DNA of 64,000 bases from positions 1,860,001 through 1,924,000 of the forward strand of contig NZ_CP032229.1 in the NCBI RefSeq assembly GCF_004328625.1, given 5' to 3'. Below, piece by piece: positions 1 to 8,076 of the stretch. Made by a program: the position numbers and the translations under genes. Origin of the DNA: Streptomyces seoulensis (lineage in GTDB: Bacteria > Actinomycetota > Actinomycetes > Streptomycetales > Streptomycetaceae). The stretch's first letter is position 1. Each line of letters begins with the position of its first letter. The notes under the pieces were generated by a model. That model ran no database searches. It was not told the DNA's origin and saw nothing but the letters and a program-made list of their open reading frames with translations.

Positions 1-1
1 C

Positions 2-961
2 GCCGGGTACGCCCTGTCGGCGGCCTGCAAACCATTACTGCTGGTGGCTCATACCCTTACCCCGATCGGCCTGGTACTGGCACTCGACCGCACCGGCAAG
101 GGCCTGCGCACCGCCCCGCGCGACGCGCTGATCTCCCTGTCCAGCACCGCCGAGAACCGCGGCCGCGCCTTCGGTGTGCACCGGGCGATGGACACGGCGG
201 GCGCGCTGCTCGGCCCGCTGGCCGCCTTCCTCGTCCTGCGCGCCACGGTCGACGGCTACGACGCGGTCTTCACCGTCAGCTGCTGCGTGGCGGTAGTGGG
301 GGTCCTGGTACTGGTGCTCTTCGTACCAGGAGGCGCGGCCACTCCCCGCGCGCAGAACGCCACCCGCGCCACCCTGCGCGCCGCCTTCGCCCTGCTGCGC
401 CGCCGGGACCTGCGACGCATCGCCGTCTGCGCGCTGCTGCTCGGACTCGCCACGGTCAGCGACTCCTTCGTCTACCTGCTGCTGCAACGCCGGCTCGGCG
501 TGCCGGACCGCTGGTTCGCCCTGCTGCCACTCGGCACGGCGGCGGTCTTCCTGCTGCTGGCGGTGCCGCTGGGCCGGATCGCCGACCGGGCCGGCCGCTG
601 GCGGGTCTTCCTCGGCGGCCACCTCGCCCTGCTCCTGACGTACGGGCTGCTCCTCTTCCCCTGGCACGGCACCGCCCTGCCGTACGCCGTCCTACTCCTG
701 CACGGCGCCTTCTACGCGGCCACCGACGGCGTACTGATGGCGGCCGCCGCCGACAGCGTGCCGCCCGAACTCCGCTCCTCCGGCCTCGCCCTGGTCCAGA
801 CGGGCCAAGCCCTGGCCCGCTTCACCTGCTCCCTGTCCTTCGGCGCGGCGTGGACGGCGTGGGGCGACCGCGCGGCGCTGACCGGGTCGGCCGTGGCGCT
901 GGCGGTGTGCGGCGGGGTGGCGCTCGTTTTGCGGCCGGGCGGGTTGCGGGGCGCGGCGTGA
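2..961 (+). CDS. MFS transporter, C-terminal part (gene enters from left edge)
   Basis: The reading frame is open from the first full codon at base 2, so the 319 visible residues are the C-terminal three quarters of a transporter whose start lies outside the window. The early segment carries the loop motif DRTGKGLRTAPRDA, typical of a major facilitator subfamily related to drug and metabolite exporters (usual length near 400 residues), and is followed by about nine hydrophobic helices. Substrate cannot be told. A TTA leucine codon sits at 35-37; TTA codons in Streptomyces need the bldA tRNA, so translation may be development-dependent. An 8-bp inverted repeat, CCTGGTAC (304-311) and GTACCAGG (323-330), lies inside the gene in a helix-coding stretch and resembles the GTAC repeats that begin 20 bp after the stop codon. 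Confidence 0.85.
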   Translation, partial: AGYALSAACKPLLLVAHTLTPIGLVLALDRTGKGLRTAPRDALISLSSTAENRGRAFGVHRAMDTAGALLGPLAAFLVLRATVDGYDAVFTVSCCVAVVGVLVLVLFVPGGAATPRAQNATRATLRAAFALLRRRDLRRIAVCALLLGLATVSDSFVYLLLQRRLGVPDRWFALLPLGTAAVFLLLAVPLGRIADRAGRWRVFLGGHLALLLTYGLLLFPWHGTALPYAVLLLHGAFYAATDGVLMAAAADSVPPELRSSGLALVQTGQALARFTCSLSFGAAWTAWGDRAALTGSAVALAVCGGVALVLRPGGLRGAA

Positions 962-980
962 TCCTGGGTTTCGGCAGGGG

Positions 981-1200
981 GTCCTGGTACCGGCGTACGG
1001 GTTCCAGTACCTGCCTACGGGTCCTGGTACCGACGTATGGGTTCCAGTACCTGCCTACGGGTCCTGGTACCGACGTACGGGCTCCGGTACCGGTGTACGA
1101 GTCCCGGTACCGGCGTGCGGCTCCCAGTACTGGCATACGGATCCTGGTACCCGCGCACGCATCCCAGTACTGACGTACGGGTCCCGGTACTGGCCGCCCT
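981..1200. repeat. Tandem array of eleven 20-bp GTAC-rich units
   Basis: Eleven consecutive units of exactly 20 bp follow the MFS stop codon. The consensus is GTCCYGGTACCGRCGTACGG; units at 1001 and 1041 are identical, and the last unit is degenerate at its end. Each unit carries a GTAC at positions 7-10, and most carry a second TAC at 16-18. Twenty bp is close to two helical turns, so the palindromic cores lie on one face of the DNA. The array fills most of the gap before the next gene, ending 33 bp upstream of its start. It is not a CRISPR array because there are no unique spacers. Function unknown. Confidence 0.9.
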
Positions 1201-1233
1201 CCCCCCGCGTCCCACCACCCCCGAAAGGCCAGC

Positions 1234-2256
1234 ATGACCCTCCGTTCCCGCATCCTGATCCTGGTATCGGCGCTCGTCGTCCTGGTAGGTGTCGCGGCGG
1301 CGTCCGTGCTGCACGCGTCCGCGCGGGCCGACCGGCGGGACGAGGCCCGTCCAGGCGGTCCCAGGATCACCGCCGGACGGGTCACGCTGACCGGAGGCGC
1401 CCGCCGTGTGGTCTTCCGGAACATGGCGTGGGGCCCGCACCGCGACGAGTTGGTGTCGGCCCCGGCCGCCGACCCGTCCGGCCCCCGTACCGCGTCCGGC
1501 GTCAAGTGCCTGCGTTTCTATGCCGCTTCGGGCACCGGGGTGTGCCTGCGGGCGGTGCACGGGCCGGTGCAGGACACCTACCGCGCGGTGATCCTGGACG
1601 CCCGGCTGAAGGAGCGGGCCCGCTACGACGTGCCCGGCATTCCCTCGCGCGCCCGGGTCTCCCCCAGCGGCCGGTTCGCCGCCTGGACGGCGTTCGTGGG
1701 CGGCGACTCGTATGCCGGTATCGCCTTCTCCACCCGGGCGGCGATCGTCGATACCCGTACCGGTCGGCTGACCCCCACCCTGGAGGCGTACCGGATCGTC
1801 AAGGACGGACGGCCCTACCAGGCGGCGGACGTGAACTTCTGGGGCGTCACCTTCGCGGCCGACGACCGCACCTTCTACGCCACCATGGCGACGCGCGGCA
1901 GCACCTACCTGGTCCGCGGCGACCTGAGCGCCCGCACGCTCACCACGGTGCACCCGAACGTCGAGTGCCCCTCACTCTCCCCGGACGGCACCCGCATCGC
2001 CTACAAGAAACGCGTCAAGGGCGCCCCGAAGGACGCCCCCTGGCACCTGTACGTCCTGACCCTGAGCACCGGCCACGAAACACCTCTCGCCGAACCCCGC
2101 AGCGTCGACGACCAGTTGGTCTGGCAGGACAACCACACCCTGACCTACGCCCTCCCGGGCGACTACGGCGCCGACCTCTACACCGTCCCGGCCAACGGCA
2201 CGGGCGCAGCCCACCGCGTGACAACGGCGGCGGTGTCTCCGGCGTACGTGGACTAG
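1234..2256 (+). CDS. Secreted or membrane-anchored TolB-like beta-propeller protein
   Basis: A 340-residue protein. The N-terminus has one hydrophobic segment (about residues 6-28) followed by an Ala/Arg stretch, fitting a signal peptide or signal anchor. The rest shows repeated PD40/TolB-type blades, for example SPSGRFAAWTAF, LSPDGTRIAYKK and LVWQDNHTLTYA, so a beta-propeller outside the membrane is likely. Such domains bind partners or peptides and have no catalytic signature. The ATG start is chosen because GAAAGG (1223-1228) sits 5 bp upstream. The gene lies directly after the 20-bp repeat array, which therefore occupies its promoter region or leader. Pathway unknown. Confidence 0.75.
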   Translation: MTLRSRILILVSALVVLVGVAAASVLHASARADRRDEARPGGPRITAGRVTLTGGARRVVFRNMAWGPHRDELVSAPAADPSGPRTASGVKCLRFYAASGTGVCLRAVHGPVQDTYRAVILDARLKERARYDVPGIPSRARVSPSGRFAAWTAFVGGDSYAGIAFSTRAAIVDTRTGRLTPTLEAYRIVKDGRPYQAADVNFWGVTFAADDRTFYATMATRGSTYLVRGDLSARTLTTVHPNVECPSLSPDGTRIAYKKRVKGAPKDAPWHLYVLTLSTGHETPLAEPRSVDDQLVWQDNHTLTYALPGDYGADLYTVPANGTGAAHRVTTAAVSPAYVD

Positions 2257-2353
2257 ACGTACGCCGGGTACTGGTTGCGGGCGGTTGAGCTTCAACGGGA
2301 AACCCACGGGCACACGAGCACGGCAGTAGGCGACTGCACGGAAGGGGCCCTGG

Positions 2354-2488
2354 ATGGAGACATTTACTCGTCTGGCAAACAGTAGACCCGACGGACCTTC
2401 CTGGTCACCGTACTTAATGATCGGGATATTCACGGTCGTCGCCATCATCATGGCCACTCGATACATCAAGGACAAGAAGAACAAGTAG
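2354..2488 (+). CDS. Small membrane peptide, 44 residues, with a TTA codon
   Basis: A short frame from ATG 2354 to TAG 2486-2488 encodes 44 residues: a polar N-terminus, one hydrophobic helix (LMIGIFTVVAIIMATR) and a lysine-rich tail ending IKDKKNK. A purine-rich ribosome site GAAGGGG (2341-2347) is well placed, and a hairpin follows immediately at 2491-2529, so it looks like a complete transcription unit. Its codon use (AGA, ATA, CGA, TTA) is unlike the neighbours, suggesting recent arrival or relaxed selection. The single TTA codon (2414-2416) would make translation bldA-dependent. I do not recognise the family; single-helix basic peptides of this kind include toxins, membrane regulators and structural peptides. 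Confidence 0.55.
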   Translation: METFTRLANSRPDGPSWSPYLMIGIFTVVAIIMATRYIKDKKNK

Positions 2489-2490
2489 CC

Positions 2491-2529
2491 CTTAGGGGTG
2501 GGCGCCCGTTTCAGGCATCCGCCCCTAAG
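2491..2529 (+). terminator. Hairpin after the 44-residue peptide gene
   Basis: An 11-bp stem, CTTAGGGGTGG (2491-2501) pairing with CCGCCCCTAAG (2519-2529) through one G-U wobble, starts 3 bp after the stop codon. There is no U tract, which is usual for Streptomyces terminators. Confidence 0.6.
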
Positions 2530-2721
2530 AATCCAAGGACTTCCTATGCGGCGAAGGAGGTCCGTGCTCCGGGTTTTCCGGCCTTGGTGGTGATGTCGCC
2601 CGGCTGGGCCGCGCCGAAGGCGGTGCAGTGACTGGTCCGTCAGGAGCCGGCACGCGCACCTGGCAGTCCGGGCAGCGGGCGGGGCCTCACACTCGCTGTG
2701 CGGACCCTTCGGATCGCATCG

Positions 2722-3300
2722 CTACTTTCGGACGGCCCATTCGATCGGCGAGCTTCCTCCAAGCTCATACGAGATACGGTCCGGCGTCTTCTTGCCGGGC
2801 ACCGGAAAGGAAATCAGGCCGGCCGCGCATCGGCCGGGGCTGAGGGTCTTCTCCACGGGGAACTCCGGCTTCGGCATGTCCCCTCCGTTCAGGCCGGTCG
2901 TGGCAATGCTGGTGCCATCGGCATAGCTCAATGACCAGACAGACTGGTCCACGATGAGCGGTCCCCCGCTGCCGTCGCAAACCTTGGCCTTGACCGTGGC
3001 CCAGGTGTCGCCGCCCAGGCTGGCGTCCGGCTTCTCCGGCTGCGGTCCCTTGAAGGGCTGCTGGTACTCCAAAGCCTGCACGGTGAAGGTGACCCCCTGA
3101 TCGTCCTGGAGAGTCTGTTCGGTGCCCATCTTCAGTGCGACGCCTTCGTCCTGAGCCGGCGGGCTGCTTGGGGCTGCGGTCACGGTCTGGGTGGTGGTTA
3201 CGGTGACACGAGGTGCTGGCTCGCTGCTGCCGCACGCGCCGGCGGTGGCCGCAACGAGCAGGACTGCACCGGCTGCTGCGATTGCTCTGGTGATGTTCAT
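2722..3300 (-). CDS. Putative secreted lipoprotein, DUF4352-like
   Basis: A 192-residue protein with a lipoprotein signal peptide: charged start, hydrophobic core, then a lipobox-like TAGAC placing the lipidated cysteine at residue 23. A Thr/Pro-rich linker follows. The globular part (about residues 55-190) has the pattern of DUF4352-type immunoglobulin-like domains (GVTFTVQALEY, then WATVKAKVCDG and a repeated beta-strand pattern with SFPVPGKKTPDRISYEL). It probably sits on the outer face of the membrane. The ATG start at 3300 has a run of G (GGGGGG) upstream. It reads alone on the minus strand. Function unknown; the lipoprotein call is firm, the domain call moderate. Confidence 0.75.
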   Translation of the reverse strand: MNITRAIAAAGAVLLVAATAGACGSSEPAPRVTVTTTQTVTAAPSSPPAQDEGVALKMGTEQTLQDDQGVTFTVQALEYQQPFKGPQPEKPDASLGGDTWATVKAKVCDGSGGPLIVDQSVWSLSYADGTSIATTGLNGGDMPKPEFPVEKTLSPGRCAAGLISFPVPGKKTPDRISYELGGSSPIEWAVRK

Positions 3301-3778
3301 GGTTCCCCCCTGGGCTCCTCCGAGCCAGGGAGATCATTCCGGTAGCTGGGCGGGGATGTGAACGCAGACGCAGGAGGGCGCCGTAATGCAGTCGGGCTAC
3401 AGCCGGCCGCACTCCAGGCTGGTCTCGCCACCCAGCGGCGCATGCACCTCCCTCGCCAGTTCCGTTCGCAAGATCGCCGCGCGCCGTCCTCCACAGCCAA
3501 GGTCCCCAGCACGACGGTGAGCAATGACAGAGGCTCAGTCGGCGCGCGCAGCCGGAAGTTGCTCCTCGCTGTGCCGGTGCCCTCCCCGACGGGGGCTCGG
3601 CCGTGGGACCGTCACCCGACTCTTCCACGACACCGGGGTAGGAAAACCACAGGTCACAGCCGCACAGGTGGCATCCCGGGCGCATCTGAGCCGCCGTCTA
3701 CCGCACAGCGTGCGGCGAGTACCGCATGCTCCGCACCCGCAAAAACCACGTTCCCGCAGGTCAAGCCACTACTACAGG
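3301..3778. other. Non-coding stretch between lipoprotein gene and tRNA
   Basis: About 480 bp with no frame that looks like a gene: the open frames lack ribosome sites and conserved motifs, and two plus-strand frames merely run through the tRNA complement. It should hold the lipoprotein promoter (near 3301-3400, read leftwards) and the processing or termination region downstream of the minus-strand CAU tRNA. Confidence 0.5.
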
Positions 3779-3852
3779 TGGGGCGGGTGGGACTCGAACC
3801 CACGGCCGACGGATTATGAGTCCGCTGCTCTAACCGGCTGAGCTACCGCCCC
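3779..3852 (-). tRNA. tRNA with CAU anticodon, probably tRNA-Ile2
   Basis: The minus strand folds into a full cloverleaf of 74 nt. The acceptor arms GGGGCGG and CCGCCCC pair perfectly, the T arm is GTGGG-TTCGAGT-CCCAC, and the anticodon loop contains CTCATAA. The discriminator is A and CCA is not encoded. A CAU anticodon fits elongator Met or the lysidine-modified Ile2. I prefer Ile2 because the anticodon arm resembles the E. coli ileX pattern and because elongator Met usually sits beside tRNA-Thr in Streptomyces. This assignment is inference. Confidence 0.85.
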
Positions 3853-3985
3853 TCGCGGCGTGTCGCGTACAACTGTGCGCGCCGTCTGCCGCAGCATAGC
3901 CGCTCATACGATCTCCTGCTTCGGATGGTCGGCTTCCGCGCTGCTTCCCTGACCTGGCACGACTCCCCGGATCCGGGACCGGACA

Positions 3986-4008
3986 TGAAAAAGGACCCCG
4001 CAGGGTCC
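3986..4008 (-). terminator. Rho-independent terminator after the tRNA-Asn pair
   Basis: Read on the minus strand, GGACCC-tgcgg-GGGTCC is followed by TTTTT (plus-strand stem arms 3993-3998 and 4003-4008, A tract 3988-3992). A stem plus U tract is unusual in this G+C-rich genome and marks the end of the tRNA-Asn transcript. Confidence 0.8.
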
Positions 4009-4032
4009 TCGTCCACCGTCTCGTCCAACGCG

Positions 4033-4105
4033 CTCCCCCGACTGGACTCGAACCAGTAACCTGCCGGTTAACAGCCGGCTGCTCTGCCAATTGAGCTACA
4101 GGGGA
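4033..4105 (-). tRNA. tRNA-Asn (GUU), copy 1
   Basis: A 73-nt cloverleaf on the minus strand. Acceptor TCCCCTG pairs with CGGGGGA including one U-G pair, the anticodon loop is CTGTTAA (anticodon GUU), and the T loop is TTCGAGT. The discriminator is G, as expected for Asn, and CCA is not encoded. It is identical to the copy just upstream. Confidence 0.97.
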
Positions 4106-4111
4106 CCGAAG

Positions 4112-4184
4112 CTCCCCCGACTGGACTCGAACCAGTAACCTGCCGGTTAACAGCCGGCTGCTCTGCCAATTGAGCTACAGGGGA
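4112..4184 (-). tRNA. tRNA-Asn (GUU), copy 2
   Basis: Identical in sequence to the copy at 4033-4105 and separated from it by only 6 bp, so the two are surely co-transcribed and arose by tandem duplication. Anticodon GUU, G discriminator, no encoded CCA. Confidence 0.97.
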
Positions 4185-4355
4185 TCGCTTCGTCTGCATC
4201 GAACGCATCCACCTGGGTATTCGCCAGGGGGCGGGCGCTCGCTGCGACACATACATTAGCGCAAGCAGGGGGGTGCTCCGCCAATCGGTTCGCCTCCGGC
4301 GCCGGCACAGCACCACAGACCCCCGTCAGGGACTACGCAAGGAAGGGTGGCCCAC

Positions 4356-4664
4356 ATGCGCTACCGGCTCACGTTCGTCGCCGGACTGGCCGTCGGATAC
4401 GTACTCGGAGCACGCGCCGGTCAGCAGCGCTACGAGCAGATCAAGAAGGCCGCTCGCGGGATCGCGCAGAACCCCGCCGTGCGCAACTCCGCCGAGACCG
4501 CCGCCCAGCAGGGCAAGGTCTACGCGGGCAAGGCGCTGCACACGGTGAGCGAGAAGGTCGGCGATCACGTCCCCGAGTCGTTCACCGACCGCGTCCGCGC
4601 CCGGCTCGGCCGCGGTGGCCACGGACGGCCGGCCGAGGACGACTGGGGCACCAGCCACCCCTGA
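4356..4664 (+). CDS. YtxH-like small membrane protein
   Basis: A 102-residue protein. It begins MRYRLTFVAGLAVGYVLGARAG, a glycine-zipper hydrophobic helix followed by a basic helical stretch (QQRYEQIKKAAR), the pattern of YtxH/DUF883-type proteins linked to membrane stress or structure. The rest is an amphipathic helix region with no catalytic motif. ATG 4356 is preferred over GTG 4347 because GGAAGG (4341-4346) gives normal spacing to the ATG and overlaps the GTG. A strong hairpin follows at 4682-4714, so the gene is monocistronic. Confidence 0.75.
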   Translation: MRYRLTFVAGLAVGYVLGARAGQQRYEQIKKAARGIAQNPAVRNSAETAAQQGKVYAGKALHTVSEKVGDHVPESFTDRVRARLGRGGHGRPAEDDWGTSHP

Positions 4665-4681
4665 ACCGGCCACCCCGTACA

Positions 4682-4714
4682 TGTGCCCCCTGAGCAGGCG
4701 CTCCAGGGGGCACA
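4682..4714 (+). terminator. Perfect hairpin after the YtxH-like gene
   Basis: TGTGCCCCCT (4682-4691) pairs exactly with AGGGGGCACA (4705-4714), loop 13 nt. It lies between two plus-strand genes and separates the transcript from the sugar kinase gene. Confidence 0.75.
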
Positions 4715-4760
4715 GGCGTCCCGGGCGGAGCAGCCCGCACTCTGCGGCAGAATTTGAGCC

Positions 4761-6215
4761 ATGGGGATAGTCGCCGGGTTGGACAGTTCGCCCGCATTCA
4801 CTCGCATCGTGGTCTGCGACACGGACACGGGGGCCGTGCTGCGTCAGGGGTATGCCCCGCATCCACTGGACGTGCCGGACGGCGCCCCGCGCCCCAGCGA
4901 CGTCGATCCGCAGGCGTGGCTGCTCTCCCTGGGGGAGGCCGCGGGCGGCGGGCTGCTGGAGGGCGTGCAGGCCATCGGCGTCTCCACACAGGCCAACGCC
5001 GTGGTCCCGCTGGACGCGCAGGGCAACACCGTGCGCCCGGCGATGGCCGGGGCCGACAAGCGGGCCCAGGTGGCCGCGGCCGATCTGATCGACGCGCTCG
5101 GCGGCCGGGAGGCGTGGGCGCAGGCGGTGGGCTGTGTGCCGCAGGCCGCCCGGCCGGTGACCAAGCTGCGCTGGCTGGCGAAGAACGAGCCGGAGAACGC
5201 CAGCCGTACCGCCGTACTGCTCCAGGCGCACGACTGGCTCGTCTGGCAGCTGCTGGGGCGGCCGGTGCGCCGGACCACCGACCGGGGCGGCGCCTCGGGC
5301 ACCGGGTACTGGTCCGCCGCGACCGGTGCCTACCGGCCCGACCTGGTCGAGCTGGCGCTCGGCCACCAGGTGGCGCTGCCCGAGGTGATCGGCCCCGCCG
5401 AGGCGGCGGGCACCACCCCGGAGGGGCTGCTGATCTCGGCCGGTACGGGCGAGACGATGGCCGCCGCCTTCGGCCTCGGGATCGGCCTGGGCGACGCGGT
5501 GGTCTCGCTGGGCGCGTCCGGGTCGGTGATGGCCGTGCACACCGAGGCGCTGGCCGACCAGACCGGGATGATCACCTCCCTCGCCGACGCCACCGGCATG
5601 CACCTGCCGGTCGTCACCACACTGAACGCGGTACGGGCCCTGCGCGGCACCGCCGAACTGCTGGGCCTGCCCGGCCTGGAGGCCCTCTCCGAGCTGGCGC
5701 TGACGTCCACTCCCGGCTCGCACGGCCTGGTGCTGCTCCCCTACCTGGAGGGCGAGCGCACCCCCAACCTGCCGCACACCGCGGGCACCCTGGCCGGTCT
5801 TCGCCGGGAGTCGATGAAGGCCGCGCACCTGGCGCGGGCCTCGTTCGAGGGCATGCTGTGCGGGCTCGCGGACGCGCTGGACGTGCTGCGTGGCCGGGGG
5901 GTCGCGGTGCGCCGGATCTTCCTGCTGGGGCAGGCCGCCGAGCTGCCCGCCGTACAGGCCATGGCGCCGTCGCTGTTCGGGGTGCAGGTGGTCGTGCCGC
6001 AGCCCGCCGACTACGCGGCGATCGGCGCCGCCCGGCAGGCCGCGTGGGCTCTCGGGGCCGCGCAGGGCACCCTGGACCCGCGTACGCCGCCCGCCTGGCA
6101 CGGGGCGGCCGCGCAGGTGCTGGAGCCGGGCGACGACCTGGCCGTGGGGCAGGCGGTGCGCCAGCAGTACGTGGCGGTGCGGGAGCAGACGCATCCGGGG
6201 GCGTTCCGGGCGTAA
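4761..6215 (+). CDS. FGGY-family carbohydrate kinase (xylulokinase-like)
   Basis: A 484-residue protein, the normal size for FGGY kinases. Residues 1-20 carry the first phosphate loop (GIVAGLDSSPAFTRIVV) in place of the usual GIDxGTxxxK pattern. The substrate region has the STQANAVVPLD segment. The C-terminal ATPase lobe shows GASGSVMAVH and LLGQAAELPAVQAMA, close to the family GGGA/SxS signature. It should phosphorylate a pentulose or related sugar with ATP in the cytoplasm, xylulose being the commonest substrate. No sugar isomerase or transporter lies next to it, so the substrate is open. The ATG at 4761 has no clear ribosome site, and a short leader or leaderless mRNA is possible. Confidence 0.85.
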   Translation: MGIVAGLDSSPAFTRIVVCDTDTGAVLRQGYAPHPLDVPDGAPRPSDVDPQAWLLSLGEAAGGGLLEGVQAIGVSTQANAVVPLDAQGNTVRPAMAGADKRAQVAAADLIDALGGREAWAQAVGCVPQAARPVTKLRWLAKNEPENASRTAVLLQAHDWLVWQLLGRPVRRTTDRGGASGTGYWSAATGAYRPDLVELALGHQVALPEVIGPAEAAGTTPEGLLISAGTGETMAAAFGLGIGLGDAVVSLGASGSVMAVHTEALADQTGMITSLADATGMHLPVVTTLNAVRALRGTAELLGLPGLEALSELALTSTPGSHGLVLLPYLEGERTPNLPHTAGTLAGLRRESMKAAHLARASFEGMLCGLADALDVLRGRGVAVRRIFLLGQAAELPAVQAMAPSLFGVQVVVPQPADYAAIGAARQAAWALGAAQGTLDPRTPPAWHGAAAQVLEPGDDLAVGQAVRQQYVAVREQTHPGAFRA

Positions 6216-6342
6216 CGGTACGTACCGGACGGAGGCGACGGGGCACCCGATGGGTTAATCGGTTGAGGTAACACCGGTGGAGTGTCCGACGATAGGGCCA
6301 TGGGCGGTTTCACCGTCCCACCGCCGACTCCGAGAGACAAGC

Positions 6343-8076
6343 GTGCTCATACGACTTCTGCGGACCTGTCTCAGGCCCTACAAGAAACCCATCGCCCTGC
6401 TGGTGGTGCTCCAGCTCCTCCAGACCAGCGCCACGCTGTACCTGCCCACCCTCAACGCGCACATCATCGACAACGGTGTCGTGAAGGGTGACACGGGTTA
6501 CATCCTGTCGTTCGGCGCCCTGATGATCGGCATCTCGCTGGTCCAGGTCGTCTGCAACATCGGTGCCGTGTACTTCGGCGCCCGTACCGCCTCCGCGCTC
6601 GGCCGGGACCTGCGCGGCGCGGTCTTCGACCGGGTGCAGTCCTTCTCCTCGCGGGAGCTGGGCCACTTCGGCGCGCCGTCGCTGATCACCCGCACCACCA
6701 ATGACGTGCAGCAGGTCCAGATGCTGGTCCTGATGACGTTCACCCTGCTGGTGTCGGCGCCCATCATGTGCGTCGGCGGCATCGTGCTGGCCCTCGGCCT
6801 GGACGTGCCGCTGTCCGCCGTGCTGATCGCGGTGGTGCCGGTGCTGGGCATCTGCGTGATGCTGATCGTGCGCCGGCTGCGGCCGCTGTTCCGGGCGATG
6901 CAGACCCGGCTGGACACCGTGAACCGGGTGCTGCGCGAGCAGATCACCGGCAACCGCGTGATCCGTGCCTTCGTCCGCGACGAGTACGAGCACGGGCGGT
7001 TCGGGAAGGCCAACGGCGACCTGACCGAGATGCAGCTCGCCACCGGCCGGATGCTGGCGTTGATGTTCCCGATGGTGATGACCGTGGTGAACGTGTCGTC
7101 CATCGCGGTGGTGTGGTTCGGCGCACACCGGATCGACAGCGGCGGGATGCAGATCGGTGACCTGACCGCGTTCCTGGCCTATCTGATGCAGATCGTCATG
7201 TCCGTGATGATGGCCACCTTCATGTTCATGATGGTGCCGCGCGCGGAGGTGTGTGCCGAGCGCATCCAGGAGGTGCTGGGCACCGAGTCCAGCGTCGTGC
7301 CGCCGGTGGCCCCGGTCACCGAGCTGCGCGGGCGCGGACACCTGGAGATCCGGAACGCCGGCTTCCGCTATCCGGGGGCCGAGGAGCCGGTGCTGCGCTC
7401 CATCGACCTGGTGGCGCGCGCGGGCGAGACCACGGCGGTGATCGGCTCGACCGGCAGCGGCAAGTCGACCCTGCTCGGCCTGGTCCCCCGGCTGTTCGAC
7501 GCCACCGAGGGCGAGGTCCTGGTGGACGGCGTGGACGTCCGCGAGGCCGACCCGGCCCTGCTGGCCCGCACCGTGAGCATGGTCCCGCAGAAGCCGTACC
7601 TGTTCGCCGGCACCGTCGGCAGCAACCTGCGCTACGGCAAGCCGGACGCCACCGACGACGAGCTGTGGGCGGCGCTGGAGACCGCGCAGGCCAAGGAGTT
7701 CGTGGAGCGGCTGGAGGGCGGTCTGGAGGCGCCGATCTCGCAGGGCGGCACCAATGTGTCGGGCGGTCAGCGCCAGCGCCTGGCCATCGCCCGCACGCTG
7801 GTCCAGCGCCCGGAGATCTACCTCTTCGACGACTCGTTCTCCGCGCTCGACTACGCCACCGACGCGGCGCTCCGCGCGGCGCTCGGCCGGGAGACGGCGG
7901 ACGCCACCGTGGTGATCGTGGCCCAGCGGGTGGCGACCATCCGCGACGCGGACCGGATCATCGTGCTGGACGAGGGCCGGGTGGTGGGCTCCGGCCGCCA
8001 CCACGAGCTGATGGCGGGCAATGAGACGTACCGGGAGATCGTGCTCTCCCAGCTGACGGAAGCGGAGGCCGCCTGA
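6343..8076 (+). CDS. ABC exporter half-transporter A (degenerate catalytic site)
   Basis: A 577-residue half-transporter from GTG 6343, with the six-helix exporter domain (about 10-310) fused to an ATPase domain. Walker A is GSTGSGKST and the signature is VSGGQRQR, both canonical. Walker B reads IYLFDDSFSALD, so the catalytic glutamate is replaced by aspartate. That is the rule for the non-hydrolysing half of heterodimeric exporters such as BmrCD or TM287/288. The stop codon overlaps the next start by one base (TGATG), so the two halves are translationally coupled. GTG 6343 is chosen because homologues begin close to RLLRxxLRPYKKP; upstream codons extend into the promoter region. Cargo is unknown, probably a lipid or drug. 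Confidence 0.9.
   Translation: MLIRLLRTCLRPYKKPIALLVVLQLLQTSATLYLPTLNAHIIDNGVVKGDTGYILSFGALMIGISLVQVVCNIGAVYFGARTASALGRDLRGAVFDRVQSFSSRELGHFGAPSLITRTTNDVQQVQMLVLMTFTLLVSAPIMCVGGIVLALGLDVPLSAVLIAVVPVLGICVMLIVRRLRPLFRAMQTRLDTVNRVLREQITGNRVIRAFVRDEYEHGRFGKANGDLTEMQLATGRMLALMFPMVMTVVNVSSIAVVWFGAHRIDSGGMQIGDLTAFLAYLMQIVMSVMMATFMFMMVPRAEVCAERIQEVLGTESSVVPPVAPVTELRGRGHLEIRNAGFRYPGAEEPVLRSIDLVARAGETTAVIGSTGSGKSTLLGLVPRLFDATEGEVLVDGVDVREADPALLARTVSMVPQKPYLFAGTVGSNLRYGKPDATDDELWAALETAQAKEFVERLEGGLEAPISQGGTNVSGGQRQRLAIARTLVQRPEIYLFDDSFSALDYATDAALRAALGRETADATVVIVAQRVATIRDADRIIVLDEGRVVGSGRHHELMAGNETYREIVLSQLTEAEAA

Noticed and set aside
981..1200. CRISPR array
   Set aside because: Units are contiguous 20-bp copies without variable spacers, and no cas gene is nearby.
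3358..3841. Plus-strand frames ending in residues like WDSNPRPTDYESAALTG
   Set aside because: This ending is the translated complement of the CAU tRNA gene, a common false gene; nothing upstream supports coding.
3779..4184. tRNA genes as integration site of a genomic island
   Set aside because: No integrase gene and no duplicated tRNA 3' end were seen; the repeated tRNA-Asn is a complete tandem gene copy.
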